23,964 bases of DNA, taken from a bacterium TMED198 (GTDB lineage Bacteria > Fidelibacterota > Marinisomatia > SCGC-AAA003-L08 > D37C17). The stretch lies in the NCBI GenBank assembly GCA_002170735.1, contig NHIV01000043.1, forward strand, positions 1 to 23,964, written 5' to 3'. The position numbers and the translations under genes were made by a program. Numbering within the stretch: the first letter of the stretch is position 1; each line of letters opens with the position of its first letter. Shown in pieces: positions 6,646 to 16,380 of this stretch. A model generated the notes under the pieces. That model worked only from the letters and a program-made list of their open reading frames with translations. It was not told the DNA's origin and ran no database searches.

Positions 6646-8407
6646 AAGTAAAAGATATTTGGTTGCGGGTTTATTAGTTTTTTTAATAATTTTATTAAAT
6701 CCTCTCTATTATGAGCTAATTGGTTATAATAATTCTTATGATGATGAGCTGGCAGATCAGGCGTTGACCCTTCCCTCTGAAGATTTAAACAAAAAAAGTT
6801 TTCCGCTTAAAGAGCCGGCGGCCCTAGAGAACAAAACAACAAAATCTCAAATTAGCGCGATTTCTGATCAGAGCCTTGAAATCATAACGCCTTTGTATAG
6901 AGCCCTTTTATCAAATTCATCTGGGGGTAGTTTGGAGCTATTTTCTATTCTAGAACAAGATGGTTTAGGTCAAATGAAATACTTAGGTCAAATTGAGGAC
7001 AGCGGTGAATACAACGAAGAAACACCTGTTCAATTAATTTTAAACAATGATGACAATCTAAGCTGCAAGCCCTGCATATATGACCCTGAGAATAACCTTT
7101 ATTTCAACAAGGCTTTTCAGCTTCAAAGTGTTAGCATTAATGGCCGCCAGTCTCAAAATGATAGCAATCAAAAAATTACAATCAATCTAGAGTTAAATGA
7201 CTCCGCCTCCGTAGTGTTCCGGTATGCCTTGGAAACAGGGCAGGCCATCATAAAAACAACTGCTTTTTATGGTAAAAACTATTTGATTAACCATAACTAT
7301 GAGCTTGAGGGTTTAGAGTCAGCAGAGGTTGCCTGGATGGGCGGTCTTAGCCCTGTCGAAAAAAAGGAATACGATGACAACCCTAATACTCTAGTATATT
7401 ATTCTCAAAGTGGCGATAGAGACTACACATCAGCTATCAATGAAAATGAGAAGCTCTCTAGGGTGGTTGTACAAGAAAAATATCCAATTGATTGGGTGGC
7501 CCTAAGAAATAAATATTTTATTACATCCTTAATTAGCCGGTCTCATGCTGACTATATTGTTTATAGTGGTGAAAATGTTGATTATGCCAATAGATCTTTT
7601 ACTCCTATGTTTAATTTTGGCCTGGGCTACAAAAACCCTTCGAACATACAAACTAGTATGTATATAGGGCCCCTTGAAATAGACCAGGTTAACAAATCTA
7701 ATGCCTCTCTAAGTACAGCAATGGACTTTGGTTGGGGGCCAATGAAATATATTGGAATGGCAATTCTTTATTTTGTTAAAAAAATACATCATCTTTTTGG
7801 TTTGAACTATGGTTTAGTTTTGATTTTGTTTGCATGTTTAATGCGCTTAATTACTGGCCCGCTTACAAAAAAAAGTTTTCAGTCTACCCAAAAGATGCAA
7901 TTATTGCAGCCTGAAATTAAAAAGTTGCAAGAAAAATATAAAAAAGACTCTGCAAGAATGCAAAAAGAAACAATGGCTTTGTATCAAAAGCACGGAGCAA
8001 ACCCTTTAGGAGGTTGCCTTCCTATGCTAATTCAAATGCCCGTTTTGATTTCTCTGTTTCAGGTTTTTAGGTATACTATAGAATTTAGAAATGAGCCTTT
8101 TTTTCTTTGGATTTCTGATTTATCACAACCTGATGTTGTGTTTAATCTGCCTTTTTATATTCCTCTGTATGGAGATGGGGTTGCAATTCTTCCTCTTGTA
8201 ATGGGGGCCTCTTTAATTATGACCATGAAAATTTCTTCAGCTACAATGGACCCCGCACAAAAACCTATGATGTATATTATGAATATATTTTTTATTGTTT
8301 TGTTTAACACTTTTCCATCAGGCTTAAACCTTTACTACACAACATACAATTTTCTAAATTACTTTCAACAGAAAAAAATAAAACAAAATTCTTTTTCAAA
8401 AAAATAA
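6638..8407 (+). CDS. yidC: Membrane protein insertase YidC
   Basis: A 589-residue YidC of the long diderm type, which inserts and folds inner-membrane proteins with or without SecYEG. An N-terminal membrane segment (about residues 6-25) is followed by a large periplasmic domain of about 330 residues. The C-terminal insertase core then has five membrane stretches, beginning with the amphipathic helix and TM2 (GLNYGLVLILFACLMRLITG). The arginine in CLMRLI corresponds to the conserved positive residue in the hydrophilic groove. The cytosolic coiled-coil loop (QLLQPEIKKLQEKYKKD), the LGGCLPMLIQMPVLISLF block and PSGLNLYYTTYN near the end are all family hallmarks. The frame is open from a TTG at 6623. 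I prefer GTG 6638 because GGGGAA ends 7 bp upstream, one of the few Shine-Dalgarno-like sites here. Confidence 0.95.
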   Translation: MSESKRYLVAGLLVFLIILLNPLYYELIGYNNSYDDELADQALTLPSEDLNKKSFPLKEPAALENKTTKSQISAISDQSLEIITPLYRALLSNSSGGSLELFSILEQDGLGQMKYLGQIEDSGEYNEETPVQLILNNDDNLSCKPCIYDPENNLYFNKAFQLQSVSINGRQSQNDSNQKITINLELNDSASVVFRYALETGQAIIKTTAFYGKNYLINHNYELEGLESAEVAWMGGLSPVEKKEYDDNPNTLVYYSQSGDRDYTSAINENEKLSRVVVQEKYPIDWVALRNKYFITSLISRSHADYIVYSGENVDYANRSFTPMFNFGLGYKNPSNIQTSMYIGPLEIDQVNKSNASLSTAMDFGWGPMKYIGMAILYFVKKIHHLFGLNYGLVLILFACLMRLITGPLTKKSFQSTQKMQLLQPEIKKLQEKYKKDSARMQKETMALYQKHGANPLGGCLPMLIQMPVLISLFQVFRYTIEFRNEPFFLWISDLSQPDVVFNLPFYIPLYGDGVAILPLVMGASLIMTMKISSATMDPAQKPMMYIMNIFFIVLFNTFPSGLNLYYTTYNFLNYFQQKKIKQNSFSKK

Positions 8408-8415
8408 AATGAACA

Positions 8416-9747
8416 ATGTTTGCTATCAAACAAGATATAATTATTGCACAGGCAACACCTCAAGGCAGATCAGCTCTAGCCTTAATTAGAGTTAGTGGAC
8501 AAAATCTTGCAGATTTAATTTTTAAAATCACTAAAAGAAAAAGGCTTGTTCCAAGATATTCAACACTGGTTGATGTTTACTGCCCAAATACAAATCAAAT
8601 TATAGACAGCTGTTTAGTTGTTTACTTTAAGGGCCCCTATAGTTTTACGGGCGAAGACATGTTAGAGATTACTTGCCACGGCAGTCCCTCCATTGCAAGG
8701 AAAATATTACAGGCCTTAATAAATTTTAATGCGAGGCTGGCCAAAAAAGGCGAGTTTTCTTTCAGGTCTTTTATAAATAAAAAAATTGATCTTGTTCAGG
8801 CAGAGTCAATTAATGAACTAATTAAGTCTAACTCGCCACTTGAAATAGAATCTTCGCTTAAAAACATAAGCGGTCGGCTTTCAAACAAAATAGGATATAT
8901 AAAAAAATCACTAATTAACCTTCTTATGATTATCGAACATGAATTAGATTTTAATGATAATGAAATCAATGAGACATCAATCAATCAAGTTATAAAAATA
9001 ATTGATGAAAATATTCATTTGTTGGTAGAGGTAGAAAAAAATACAAGCCTAGTTCAAAAAACTAAGGGAGGATTGCGCGTTGTTCTCTTTGGAAGGCCAA
9101 ATGTAGGGAAATCTCAACTTTTTAATTACATCTTAGACAAGGAACGCTCTATTGTTTCTGATGTTGCGGGCACAACTAGAGACTACAACGAGCAATACCT
9201 TGAAATAAACCATACAGAGGTATGTTTAATTGATACTGCTGGATATTTTCAAACAAAAAACCCTTTAGACTTGCAGGGGGTAAACAAAACATTAGAGCAG
9301 ATAGAATGCGCTGATCTTATAGTTGTGGTAGATGACAAAAAACCAACTCGACCTTCTTTTATAAAGCCTCAAACTCCTTCAATTCTTGTTACAAACAAAT
9401 CTGATCTTAAGGGCGCCTTGGATGACAATGATTCAATACACACTTCAGCTTTAACAGGGAGCGGTGTTGACAGTTTATTAACAAGGTTATCAACAGATCT
9501 TGCAGCGCTTCAAGGTAATATTCCAAAGCAAAGTTTAATTCTTACAAGCGCAAGACAAGTACAAGTTGTTTCCTTTGTATTAAAAGATTTAAAACATATA
9601 AAAAGTGAGTTAAAGTCCAACGTTCAAATGGACATAATAGCCTCTTTATCGCGATCGGCAATCAATCAACTAGAAGAGCTTTCTGGAAAAATATATTCTG
9701 AAGAAGTTATTTCAAATATATTTAATGACTTTTGTGTAGGTAAATAG
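8416..9747 (+). CDS. mnmE: tRNA modification GTPase MnmE
   Basis: A 443-residue protein of normal length. With MnmG it makes the 5-carboxymethylaminomethyl group on U34 of tRNAs that read NNA/NNG codons. Residues 1-118 are the tetrahydrofolate-binding N-domain ([22 protein letters not shown]). A helical domain follows, with the Ras-like G domain inserted into it: G1 GRPNVGKS (226-233), G2 in VAGTTRD (250-256), G3 DTAG (273-276) and G4 NKSD (327-330). The C-terminus is FCVGK, with C440 the conserved cysteine of the C-[IVL]-G-K tail. ATG 8416 lies 8 bp after yidC; an earlier ATG at 8409 is out of frame. The stop codon shares its last base with the mnmG start, so the two partner subunits are coupled. 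Confidence 0.96.
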   Translation: MFAIKQDIIIAQATPQGRSALALIRVSGQNLADLIFKITKRKRLVPRYSTLVDVYCPNTNQIIDSCLVVYFKGPYSFTGEDMLEITCHGSPSIARKILQALINFNARLAKKGEFSFRSFINKKIDLVQAESINELIKSNSPLEIESSLKNISGRLSNKIGYIKKSLINLLMIIEHELDFNDNEINETSINQVIKIIDENIHLLVEVEKNTSLVQKTKGGLRVVLFGRPNVGKSQLFNYILDKERSIVSDVAGTTRDYNEQYLEINHTEVCLIDTAGYFQTKNPLDLQGVNKTLEQIECADLIVVVDDKKPTRPSFIKPQTPSILVTNKSDLKGALDDNDSIHTSALTGSGVDSLLTRLSTDLAALQGNIPKQSLILTSARQVQVVSFVLKDLKHIKSELKSNVQMDIIASLSRSAINQLEELSGKIYSEEVISNIFNDFCVGK

Positions 9748-11516
9748 TGGGGCCTATTGTTATTGCTGGCGGTGGACATGCTGGTGTTGAAGCTGCGCTA
9801 ATTATTTCCAAAATGGGTATAAAGGTTAAGCTTATATCAATTGATATAGATGCTATCGCTCGCATGTCTTGTAATCCGGCTATTGGAGGTCTTGCAAAAG
9901 GACATCTAGTGAGAGAAATTGATGCACTTGGAGGAATTATGGGAAGGGCTGCTGACCTTAATACCCTGCAGCACAAAACACTAAACAAGTCTAAAGGAAG
10001 GGCGGTTTGGAGCCCCAGGGCTCAGGTTGACAAAACGACCTATTCCTCTTTTGTTTTGAATGCTGTTAAATCTAATAAAAACATTGATTTAATCGCTGGT
10101 GAGGTTACTTCTTTTAAAACAAAATCTGGAAAAATTCTCACCGCTATTCTTTCTTCTGGAGAGTCGGTTCCGTGTTCCTCCTTAATAATTACATCGGGTA
10201 CTTTTTTAAGAGGTAAAATACATATCGGCTCTAAATCCTTTCCAGCTGGAAGGTTTGGTGAAAAGCCAGCAAAAGGGCTAACAGAGTGTCTTGAAAATCA
10301 TGGCTTTGAATCTGGCCGCTTAAAAACAGGCACTCCCCCCCGAATCCTGTCCGGTTCTGTTGATTGGTCTTTATGCGAAGAGTCTTTGGGAGACTTTGAG
10401 CCTAGCCCTTTTTCTATTGAAACTCAGAGGCCTTACAAGCCTAAGAACATTCCCTGTTATATTGCCTATACTAATACAAGCTCTCACGATCTAATTCGAG
10501 AAAACATTATGTCTTCAGCTATGTATTCAGGCAAAATTTCAGCTGTAGGCCCAAGATATTGCCCTAGCATTGAAGATAAAATTTCTAGATTTTCAGATAG
10601 AGATAGGCATCAACTGTTTCTTGAGCCTGAGTGGCTTGATAGCGATCAAATATATATAAATGGGTTTTCAACGAGCCTATCAGAAAAAGTTCAACTTGCT
10701 GCTTTACAAAAAATAAAAGGCCTTGAAAACTGTAAACTTATCAGGCCTGGATATGCAATAGAATACGACTACATCCCATCAAGACAACTTAAAGCAACCC
10801 TTGAGACCAAAAGCATTAAAGGCCTTTTTCTTGCGGGACAAATAAATGGCACCTCAGGATATGAAGAGGCTGCCGCACAAGGCCTTATTGCCGGAATTAA
10901 TGCTGCTTCACGTACAATAAAATCTAGCCCTTTAGTTTTAAGCAGAACAGAGTCTTATATTGGAGTTCTTATTGATGATCTAATAACCAAACATATAAAC
11001 GAGCCCTATAGAATGTTCACTTCAAGTGCAGAACACCGTTTATACCTAAGGCCTGACAATGTTTATAAAAGACTTGCGAAACATGCACTTAAAGCAAACC
11101 TCTACTCCCAATTCAGGAGCACCTGTGTTAGAAGGGGTCTTAACGAAGAGGGTTTGCTTGGGCAGAAAATCAGCAATAGATCAAACAAGCTAATTAAACA
11201 CCCAAATAACACCATCCATGATGTTCTTGGAAAAAAACATTCTTCTGCGTATCAAAAAGAGTCGCTGTTTAACGTTGAAACTGATATTAAGTATGAAGGA
11301 TATGTTAATATTGAAAGGGAAAGAATAAAAAAACTATCCAAACTTGAAAACACAAAAATTCCAAACAACATAAACTACCTAACAATACAAAACCTTTCCA
11401 CAGAATCAAAAGAAAAGCTTATGCTGGTTAAGCCGGAAACGCTTGGCCAGGCATCAAGAATCGCGGGAGTAAGAAGCTCCGACATAATGCTTGTCGCCTT
11501 TTCTTTAAAAAAATAG
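9747..11516 (+). CDS. mnmG: tRNA uridine-5-carboxymethylaminomethyl modification enzyme MnmG (GidA)
   Basis: A 589-residue FAD protein, partner of MnmE in U34 modification. The FAD dinucleotide motif [10 protein letters not shown] is at residues 8-17, with a shorter lead than most. Other family blocks follow: [67 protein letters not shown] and [13 protein letters not shown]. The second FAD-contacting segment is [20 protein letters not shown]. The two cysteines in MSCNP and RYCPS fit those conserved in the family. The C-terminal helical domain that docks MnmE and tRNA is complete ([14 protein letters not shown] near the end). The protein is about 40 residues shorter than E. coli MnmG, mostly from the ends and loops. 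It starts at GTG 9747, overlapping mnmE by one base. rsmG, its frequent neighbour, does not follow; mfd does. Confidence 0.96.
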   Translation: MGPIVIAGGGHAGVEAALIISKMGIKVKLISIDIDAIARMSCNPAIGGLAKGHLVREIDALGGIMGRAADLNTLQHKTLNKSKGRAVWSPRAQVDKTTYSSFVLNAVKSNKNIDLIAGEVTSFKTKSGKILTAILSSGESVPCSSLIITSGTFLRGKIHIGSKSFPAGRFGEKPAKGLTECLENHGFESGRLKTGTPPRILSGSVDWSLCEESLGDFEPSPFSIETQRPYKPKNIPCYIAYTNTSSHDLIRENIMSSAMYSGKISAVGPRYCPSIEDKISRFSDRDRHQLFLEPEWLDSDQIYINGFSTSLSEKVQLAALQKIKGLENCKLIRPGYAIEYDYIPSRQLKATLETKSIKGLFLAGQINGTSGYEEAAAQGLIAGINAASRTIKSSPLVLSRTESYIGVLIDDLITKHINEPYRMFTSSAEHRLYLRPDNVYKRLAKHALKANLYSQFRSTCVRRGLNEEGLLGQKISNRSNKLIKHPNNTIHDVLGKKHSSAYQKESLFNVETDIKYEGYVNIERERIKKLSKLENTKIPNNINYLTIQNLSTESKEKLMLVKPETLGQASRIAGVRSSDIMLVAFSLKK

Positions 11517-11530
11517 TTTCACATGAAACA
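11515..11530. promoter_or_regulatory. Candidate parS site (ParB binding), copy 1
   Basis: AGTTTCACATGAAACA matches the bacterial parS consensus TGTTTCACGTGAAACA at 14 of 16 positions. The arms GTTTCA and TGAAAC are perfect, with a CA centre in place of CG. It covers the mnmG stop and the mfd start; the mfd ATG is part of the palindrome. A second exact copy of the inner 14 bp lies 415 bp downstream. ParB (Spo0J) nucleates on such sites near the origin to load SMC and segregate the chromosome. Confidence 0.68.
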
Positions 11531-14456
11531 CACAAATCCTTTTATAGAAGACACCAATAAAATTATACAAAAGATATTTAAAAAAAAAATAAGTTTAATT
11601 TCTAACGTTTCAAGTGTTTTTTTGTCTACTTTTGCCTCACAAATAAAAAGTAAAACTATAATTTTTTTAGATCTGGGAACAATTATTGAAGTGCTTGTTG
11701 AGGGCACCGACCTTTGGATGAACCGAGGCGTTGCTTTTATTCTGAAAGAAAAAAGCCTTATAAAGACAAATAGAGGGCCAGAGGGCTTTAGGAATAAATT
11801 TAAAATAATTAACGATGCTTCGGAAATTATGATCTCTTCAAACGCTAAGGTGGGGGTGGTTTTTTGTGAACAAGGTGCAGAGCTAGAGGCTAGATTTGAG
11901 AGCAAAAAAGAACCATACAGCACTTCAAGGGTTTCACATGAAACCGTAATAGACTTTCTAAAACAAGAAAACTATAAACAGGTAGACAAGGTTAAAGACA
12001 GAGGTGAGTTTACAATCAGGGGTGGAATAGTTGATCTTTTTGATCCAACAAAAACAAAACCAACAAGAATAAGCTTCTTTAACGAAAAGCCCACAATCAG
12101 CCACTTTGACATCTTAACGCAAACCTCCACAGAAACATCTAACATAAAAAATATATACCCAAATAAGAACAGCAAGAAAATATCTCTTTTAGACAAAGTT
12201 AAAAACCTTGATTATGAAAAGTTTGAATATAAAAACAACACCTTACAGGCTGTTGAGAAGAGTGTTGACAAGTCTGCCGATTTTGAGTGGAGCCCAAGCA
12301 CCCTTAATGACTATATAATCAATAGAAACAAATACATACAAGTGTTGAACGTCAGCGATCTTCCGGCCCCTGTTCTTACCAAAAACTCAATAGCCCTTGT
12401 TTCTGTTGAAGTAAAAAACAAGAAAAACAAAACATCAATAGCAAACTTTGACCTGTCTAAAATTAATCAAGGGGATTTTGTTTGTCATGAAAACTATGGG
12501 GTTGGTTTATACAGAGGTATAAGCCAAAAGGATATCCAAAAGGGTGAAGTGTTGGTGTTGGAGTACAGCAACAAAAACCATATTTACATAAACATAAAAA
12601 AAATAGGTGTTTTGCACTATTTTTCAAAAGCTGGAAGCGATACAAGGCTTGATGATATTAACAAGCCCAAAACATGGAGAAGAAAAAAATCTTTAGCTGA
12701 AAAAAACGCCCAATTCTTTGTTGGTAATGTTGTTGATAATTTTATATCAAGGTCAAAAATTCAGAAAAACAAAAGACCTGTAGATGAAGCCTATATTGAT
12801 TCTTTTGTTTCTTCTTTTCTTTACACAGACACACCGGATCAAGCCTCTGCATGGAAACAAATAAAACAAGACCTTTTATCTTATAAAATAATGGATAGGC
12901 TTATTTGTGGCGATGTGGGTTTTGGAAAAACAGAGCTTGCAATTAGGGCGGCTTTTTGTGTTGTGTCCTCTGGCGAACAGGCTGTTGTTTTGGCGCCAAC
13001 AACACTGTTAGCCAACCAACTAAAAACCTCTTTTAAGAACCGTCTTTCCCCTTTTGGTGTTAATGTTGATATGGTTTCGAGGTTAAAGAAGCCTTCAGAG
13101 GTTAGTCATATCTATAAATCCTTCTCAAACAAACAAATTGATGTTTTAATTGGCACGCATAAACTAATTAACTTTAATTTTGAAATTAACAGTGTAGGGC
13201 TGGTTGTTGTTGATGAAGAGCATAGGTTTGGGGTCAAACAAAAGGATTCTTTAAAAATAAAATTTAAAGGTTCTGATTTTTTAATGCTCTCTGCCACCCC
13301 TATCCCGCGATCCTTATATCTTGGCCTAAATAATATTTATCAAATTTCAGTTTTAGCAACACCGCCCCGTCTTCGAAAGCCCATTGATACACAAGTTGTT
13401 TTTTATGATAAAACCTTAATTGAAAAGACTGTCAATTTTGAGCTAAAAAGAGGAGGTCAAACGTACATTGTATACAACTCAACTAAAAACATTGAATCTT
13501 TTTCTAAAAAATTTTTTTTTAACTTCAACCCTTACGTTGACTACATACACGGGAGAATGAATCCACAAAAAATAAAAGAAAAAATGAACTCTTTCTCAAA
13601 CAAAAAAATTAATGTCCTTTTTACAACCTCAATAATAGAGTCTGGTATTGATGTCGCGACAGCCAACACTATTATAGTTATAAATTCTCAAAACTTTGGC
13701 CTTTCTCAGCTATATCAAATTCGCGGACGCGTTGGAAGGTCCGAGGTTCAAGCTTTTGCCTTAATGGTTGTTCCTAAAAAGGTTGATTTAAACTCAAAGG
13801 CAATTAAGCGATTAAAGTCTATAGAAATAAACAACTCCCTGGGGGTTGGTTATAATATTTCAAAAAACGACCTGGAAATAAGAGGCCCAGGGTCCATTTT
13901 GGGACACAAACAAAGCGGAAAAGGTTTTGTTTCTTGTGGCTTAGAAATGTATTCTAAATTAATAAGCAACTTTGTTGAGTTAAAGCTTGATGAAACACCA
14001 AAGAAAAAAACTTTTGTTGATTTGTTTTCAAGTGCAGGAATTACCTCTCAATATATTGAAAATGAAGATGACCGCCTTTTCTATTACCGCGCTTTTTCTT
14101 TTTGTTTAACTTTGAAGGGTTTGTTTGATGTTGTAAAAGAGCTTGAAGACAGATATGGGCCTTTAAATAAAAACGCTTCCAGGCTGGTTCTTGAAAATGA
14201 GCTTAGAATTCTTTGCAACAATGGGCCTATTAAAGAGTTAAAAACAAATAAAAGAGGTGAGGTCTTGGTAAAAACACATAACAATATTGATGTTAATTGG
14301 GAAAAATTAAGCGCAGAGCGCGCTTATGAAAAAACTTTTATTTCCAACAAGCCTTCAGAAGGCCTCTGCTTTTCTTTGTTAAACATTAATTTAAACAAAG
14401 ATCAAGATTTTAAATATTTAAAATCTTTTATAAATTATATTAATGAATTTAAGTAG
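11523..14456 (+). CDS. mfd: Transcription-repair coupling factor Mfd
   Basis: A 977-residue ATP-driven translocase that removes RNA polymerase stalled at DNA damage and recruits UvrA. It is about 170 residues shorter than E. coli Mfd. The N-terminal UvrB-like module is reduced to about 1-310, with the GEFTIRGGIVDLFDP block at 161-175. The polymerase-interacting (CarD-like) domain begins near 314 (NQGDFVCHENYGVGLYRG). The RecG-like motor follows: GDVGFGKTE (463-471, Walker A), DEEH (564-567), SATPIPRSLY, and the arginine-finger motif RGRVGRS (734-740). The C-terminal TRCF domain (about 830-977) normally masks the UvrA site. The ATG lies in a parS-like palindrome 6 bp after mnmG, with no Shine-Dalgarno sequence. 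The gene overlaps the next one by 14 bp. Confidence 0.95.
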   Translation: MKHTNPFIEDTNKIIQKIFKKKISLISNVSSVFLSTFASQIKSKTIIFLDLGTIIEVLVEGTDLWMNRGVAFILKEKSLIKTNRGPEGFRNKFKIINDASEIMISSNAKVGVVFCEQGAELEARFESKKEPYSTSRVSHETVIDFLKQENYKQVDKVKDRGEFTIRGGIVDLFDPTKTKPTRISFFNEKPTISHFDILTQTSTETSNIKNIYPNKNSKKISLLDKVKNLDYEKFEYKNNTLQAVEKSVDKSADFEWSPSTLNDYIINRNKYIQVLNVSDLPAPVLTKNSIALVSVEVKNKKNKTSIANFDLSKINQGDFVCHENYGVGLYRGISQKDIQKGEVLVLEYSNKNHIYINIKKIGVLHYFSKAGSDTRLDDINKPKTWRRKKSLAEKNAQFFVGNVVDNFISRSKIQKNKRPVDEAYIDSFVSSFLYTDTPDQASAWKQIKQDLLSYKIMDRLICGDVGFGKTELAIRAAFCVVSSGEQAVVLAPTTLLANQLKTSFKNRLSPFGVNVDMVSRLKKPSEVSHIYKSFSNKQIDVLIGTHKLINFNFEINSVGLVVVDEEHRFGVKQKDSLKIKFKGSDFLMLSATPIPRSLYLGLNNIYQISVLATPPRLRKPIDTQVVFYDKTLIEKTVNFELKRGGQTYIVYNSTKNIESFSKKFFFNFNPYVDYIHGRMNPQKIKEKMNSFSNKKINVLFTTSIIESGIDVATANTIIVINSQNFGLSQLYQIRGRVGRSEVQAFALMVVPKKVDLNSKAIKRLKSIEINNSLGVGYNISKNDLEIRGPGSILGHKQSGKGFVSCGLEMYSKLISNFVELKLDETPKKKTFVDLFSSAGITSQYIENEDDRLFYYRAFSFCLTLKGLFDVVKELEDRYGPLNKNASRLVLENELRILCNNGPIKELKTNKRGEVLVKTHNNIDVNWEKLSAERAYEKTFISNKPSEGLCFSLLNINLNKDQDFKYLKSFINYINEFK
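11930..11945. promoter_or_regulatory. Candidate parS site (ParB binding), copy 2
   Basis: GGTTTCACATGAAACC lies inside the mfd coding region (codons for R-V-S-H-E-T). It repeats exactly the 14-bp core GTTTCACATGAAAC of the site at 11515, and its outer pair G/C is also complementary. The fit to parS is the same as in copy 1 apart from the outermost bases. Two identical cores in 0.4 kb are hard to explain by coding needs, because copy 1 is mostly noncoding. Confidence 0.66.
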
Positions 14457-16380
14457 CTTATTATTTTTTATGTTTTCCTTTCTCCTTTCAGGGGATGCTA
14501 TATTTTATATTAAAGATTCTCTCTTTACCACAAACAACCTTTTTGATAAGTTTTCCCAAAGAGACTGGGAGGGACAAAGTTATACACAAAAAACTAAAGT
14601 TTTAGACCAATATATAAACCAAGAGCTTGCATTGATTGAGGCCAGCCAAATAGGTTTAGCCAAGGACCCTTATATTAATGTAAAAACAAAAAAGAGAAAA
14701 GAAGAGCAAATGGTTCGCTTTGGATTTGAATGGTTTTCTTGTTTTCCCTCTCTTTCCAACAAAGACCTCTCTTTTGGTCAAGATAAAATTGTTAAAGAAT
14801 ATAAAATAAAACTAATACTTATAAGCCACAAAAATTCAACTAGCAGAGGAAAATCAAAAAGAACAAAACAGGAGGCCTTGCTTTTAGCACAGTCTATTTC
14901 AAAAAACTCAACTTCTTTAAAGGCTTTTGATAGTTTGATGGTTCTGTTTTCTGAAGATCCCTCTTTAAAAAAAAATAAGGGCTACCTTGGATGGTATGGC
15001 TGGGGATCTCTTATGAAGCAATTTGATGATAAAATTTTTATACAAAACAAAGGGGAAACAACCAAGCCAATTGACACCTCGGTTGGTTATGTTGTTTTGT
15101 TTTTAGAAAAAGAGAGGGCCTCTCGTTATGCCTCTTTAAACAAAAAACAGCTTAAAGATGTAGTTGTTGATGCCTCAATAAGAAGGCTGCCCGTAGAAAC
15201 CAAAAGAACCTTATATGAGGTTTTTAAAAAGAAAACTTTAGATTCATTAAATGTTAAGTATAATTATTCTTATTTAAAAAAAATAATTAAGCACTATCAA
15301 CATGAAAACAATAAAAGAAAGGTTTCCGGACAATACAAAACTGATGTGGTGGTTGCCCTTGAAGATTTTAATAATATAGGTGTTGTTTGTACTGTTTCAG
15401 GGGAAGGCTATGGGTTGAAATGGTTTTTAAATAAATTTAAAAACATTCCTTTTTCAAAAAGGCCAAAGCTTGACAATATAGAAGCTGTTATTGCTTCTCT
15501 AGATGATGTTATTCTAAGGTCTGTTGTTGTTGACCTTTTTAATAAAAACCTTTTGTTTAACAATTATGTTTATAGTTTGAGGAACAACGAATCTATTACA
15601 AGTTTATTATTTAATGAATATTATAAATATATAATTAGCACCGCTAAAAGCCCGGACTCTACAGATGTTGTTGGATATTATAACAACAACAAAACTTCAA
15701 AGTATTTAGTAGAACCCTCTATTACCTTAAGAGAAATTAAAGTTTCCACGGTTTCTCTGGCTGACAGCCTTTATAGTTTAATAAAAAAGGGAGTTCCTTT
15801 TGAAGCTGTAGCTGCCGATTTTAGCCTAACAAATCCAGGCGAGGGTGGCCTTGTTGGTCCTATTGAAGAATCTTCTTTTAAAAACTATTATAATATGACA
15901 AAAAACTTAAATGCAAAAGAGGTTTCAGGGATTTATAACAACAACGATAACACATATTCTTTTGTTTATCTTTTAGAAAAAAAAGACTCTTCTTTTAAAC
16001 CTTTAAATTTAGTTTATAAAAAAATAGAGTCTTTGTTGAAAAAAGAATATCAAGATGAAGCAAAATCAAACTCCCTTTTTAATCTTCCTATAAAGCACAA
16101 CGTTAAAAGGTGTAGTTTTTTAAATTATAAATATTTAGAAGAACATTCACAGCCTGATTCCTCTACTTTTAATGGATACTATTATTCTAACAACAACCAT
16201 GAATATATTATAAAAGAAACTCTTGTAGACAGTGTTTCCTATGATTTTGTTTTAAAGAAAAATTATAAAGGGTTTTGGGTTTATATTTTAGGTGATAGTA
16301 TAATAAAGTCTCAACCTTCAAATGTTGTTGCAAATTTAAAACCAAACATCAACAAACATCTTTTTATAACGAATGAATAG
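14443..16380 (+). CDS. Secreted peptidyl-prolyl isomerase with two parvulin-like domains
   Basis: A 645-residue protein with an N-terminal signal (MNLSSLLFFMFSFLLSG, 1-17), so it is exported, probably to the periplasm or outer surface. Residues 122-225 form a recognisable PpiC/parvulin domain: LILISHK, then FSEDPSLKKNKGYLGWYGWGSL and GYVVLFLEKE. Residues 427-512 form a second, weaker one: FEAVAADFSLTNPGEGGLVGPIEESS and YSFVYLLEKK. Lysine-rich helical stretches surround both, as in SurA and PrsA-type foldases. By family it should assist folding of outer-membrane or secreted proteins. It starts inside the mfd end (14-bp overlap) and overlaps the SurA-like gene by 8 bp, so mfd and both foldases form one transcript. 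Codon use is T-rich, as in the next gene. Whether both domains have isomerase activity is unknown. Confidence 0.8.
   Translation: MNLSSLLFFMFSFLLSGDAIFYIKDSLFTTNNLFDKFSQRDWEGQSYTQKTKVLDQYINQELALIEASQIGLAKDPYINVKTKKRKEEQMVRFGFEWFSCFPSLSNKDLSFGQDKIVKEYKIKLILISHKNSTSRGKSKRTKQEALLLAQSISKNSTSLKAFDSLMVLFSEDPSLKKNKGYLGWYGWGSLMKQFDDKIFIQNKGETTKPIDTSVGYVVLFLEKERASRYASLNKKQLKDVVVDASIRRLPVETKRTLYEVFKKKTLDSLNVKYNYSYLKKIIKHYQHENNKRKVSGQYKTDVVVALEDFNNIGVVCTVSGEGYGLKWFLNKFKNIPFSKRPKLDNIEAVIASLDDVILRSVVVDLFNKNLLFNNYVYSLRNNESITSLLFNEYYKYIISTAKSPDSTDVVGYYNNNKTSKYLVEPSITLREIKVSTVSLADSLYSLIKKGVPFEAVAADFSLTNPGEGGLVGPIEESSFKNYYNMTKNLNAKEVSGIYNNNDNTYSFVYLLEKKDSSFKPLNLVYKKIESLLKKEYQDEAKSNSLFNLPIKHNVKRCSFLNYKYLEEHSQPDSSTFNGYYYSNNNHEYIIKETLVDSVSYDFVLKKNYKGFWVYILGDSIIKSQPSNVVANLKPNINKHLFITNE

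Noticed and set aside
10335..10341. C7 tract in mnmG, and another at 20911-20917 in gyrB, as possible frameshift sites
   Set aside because: Both encode conserved proline-containing motifs in an uninterrupted frame (GTPPR and QPPLY), so the frames are intact. They are only unusual for a low-GC genome.
11267..11281. GTTTAACGTTGAAAC in mnmG as a third parS-like site
   Set aside because: The arms differ from the parS core, the spacing is one base longer, and it does not match the two identical sites.
11580..11589. A10 tract near the start of mfd as a phase-variation switch
   Set aside because: Lys codons are mostly AAA here and tracts of 8-9 A or T occur in several genes, for example 13512-13520 and 19114-19130. 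Nothing marks this one as special.
11519..11923. 134-codon open frame on the minus strand opposite mfd
   Set aside because: It is the antisense of a conserved Mfd region, has no family features, and its composition mirrors the real gene. The same holds for other antisense frames opposite mutY, surA, gyrB and gyrA.
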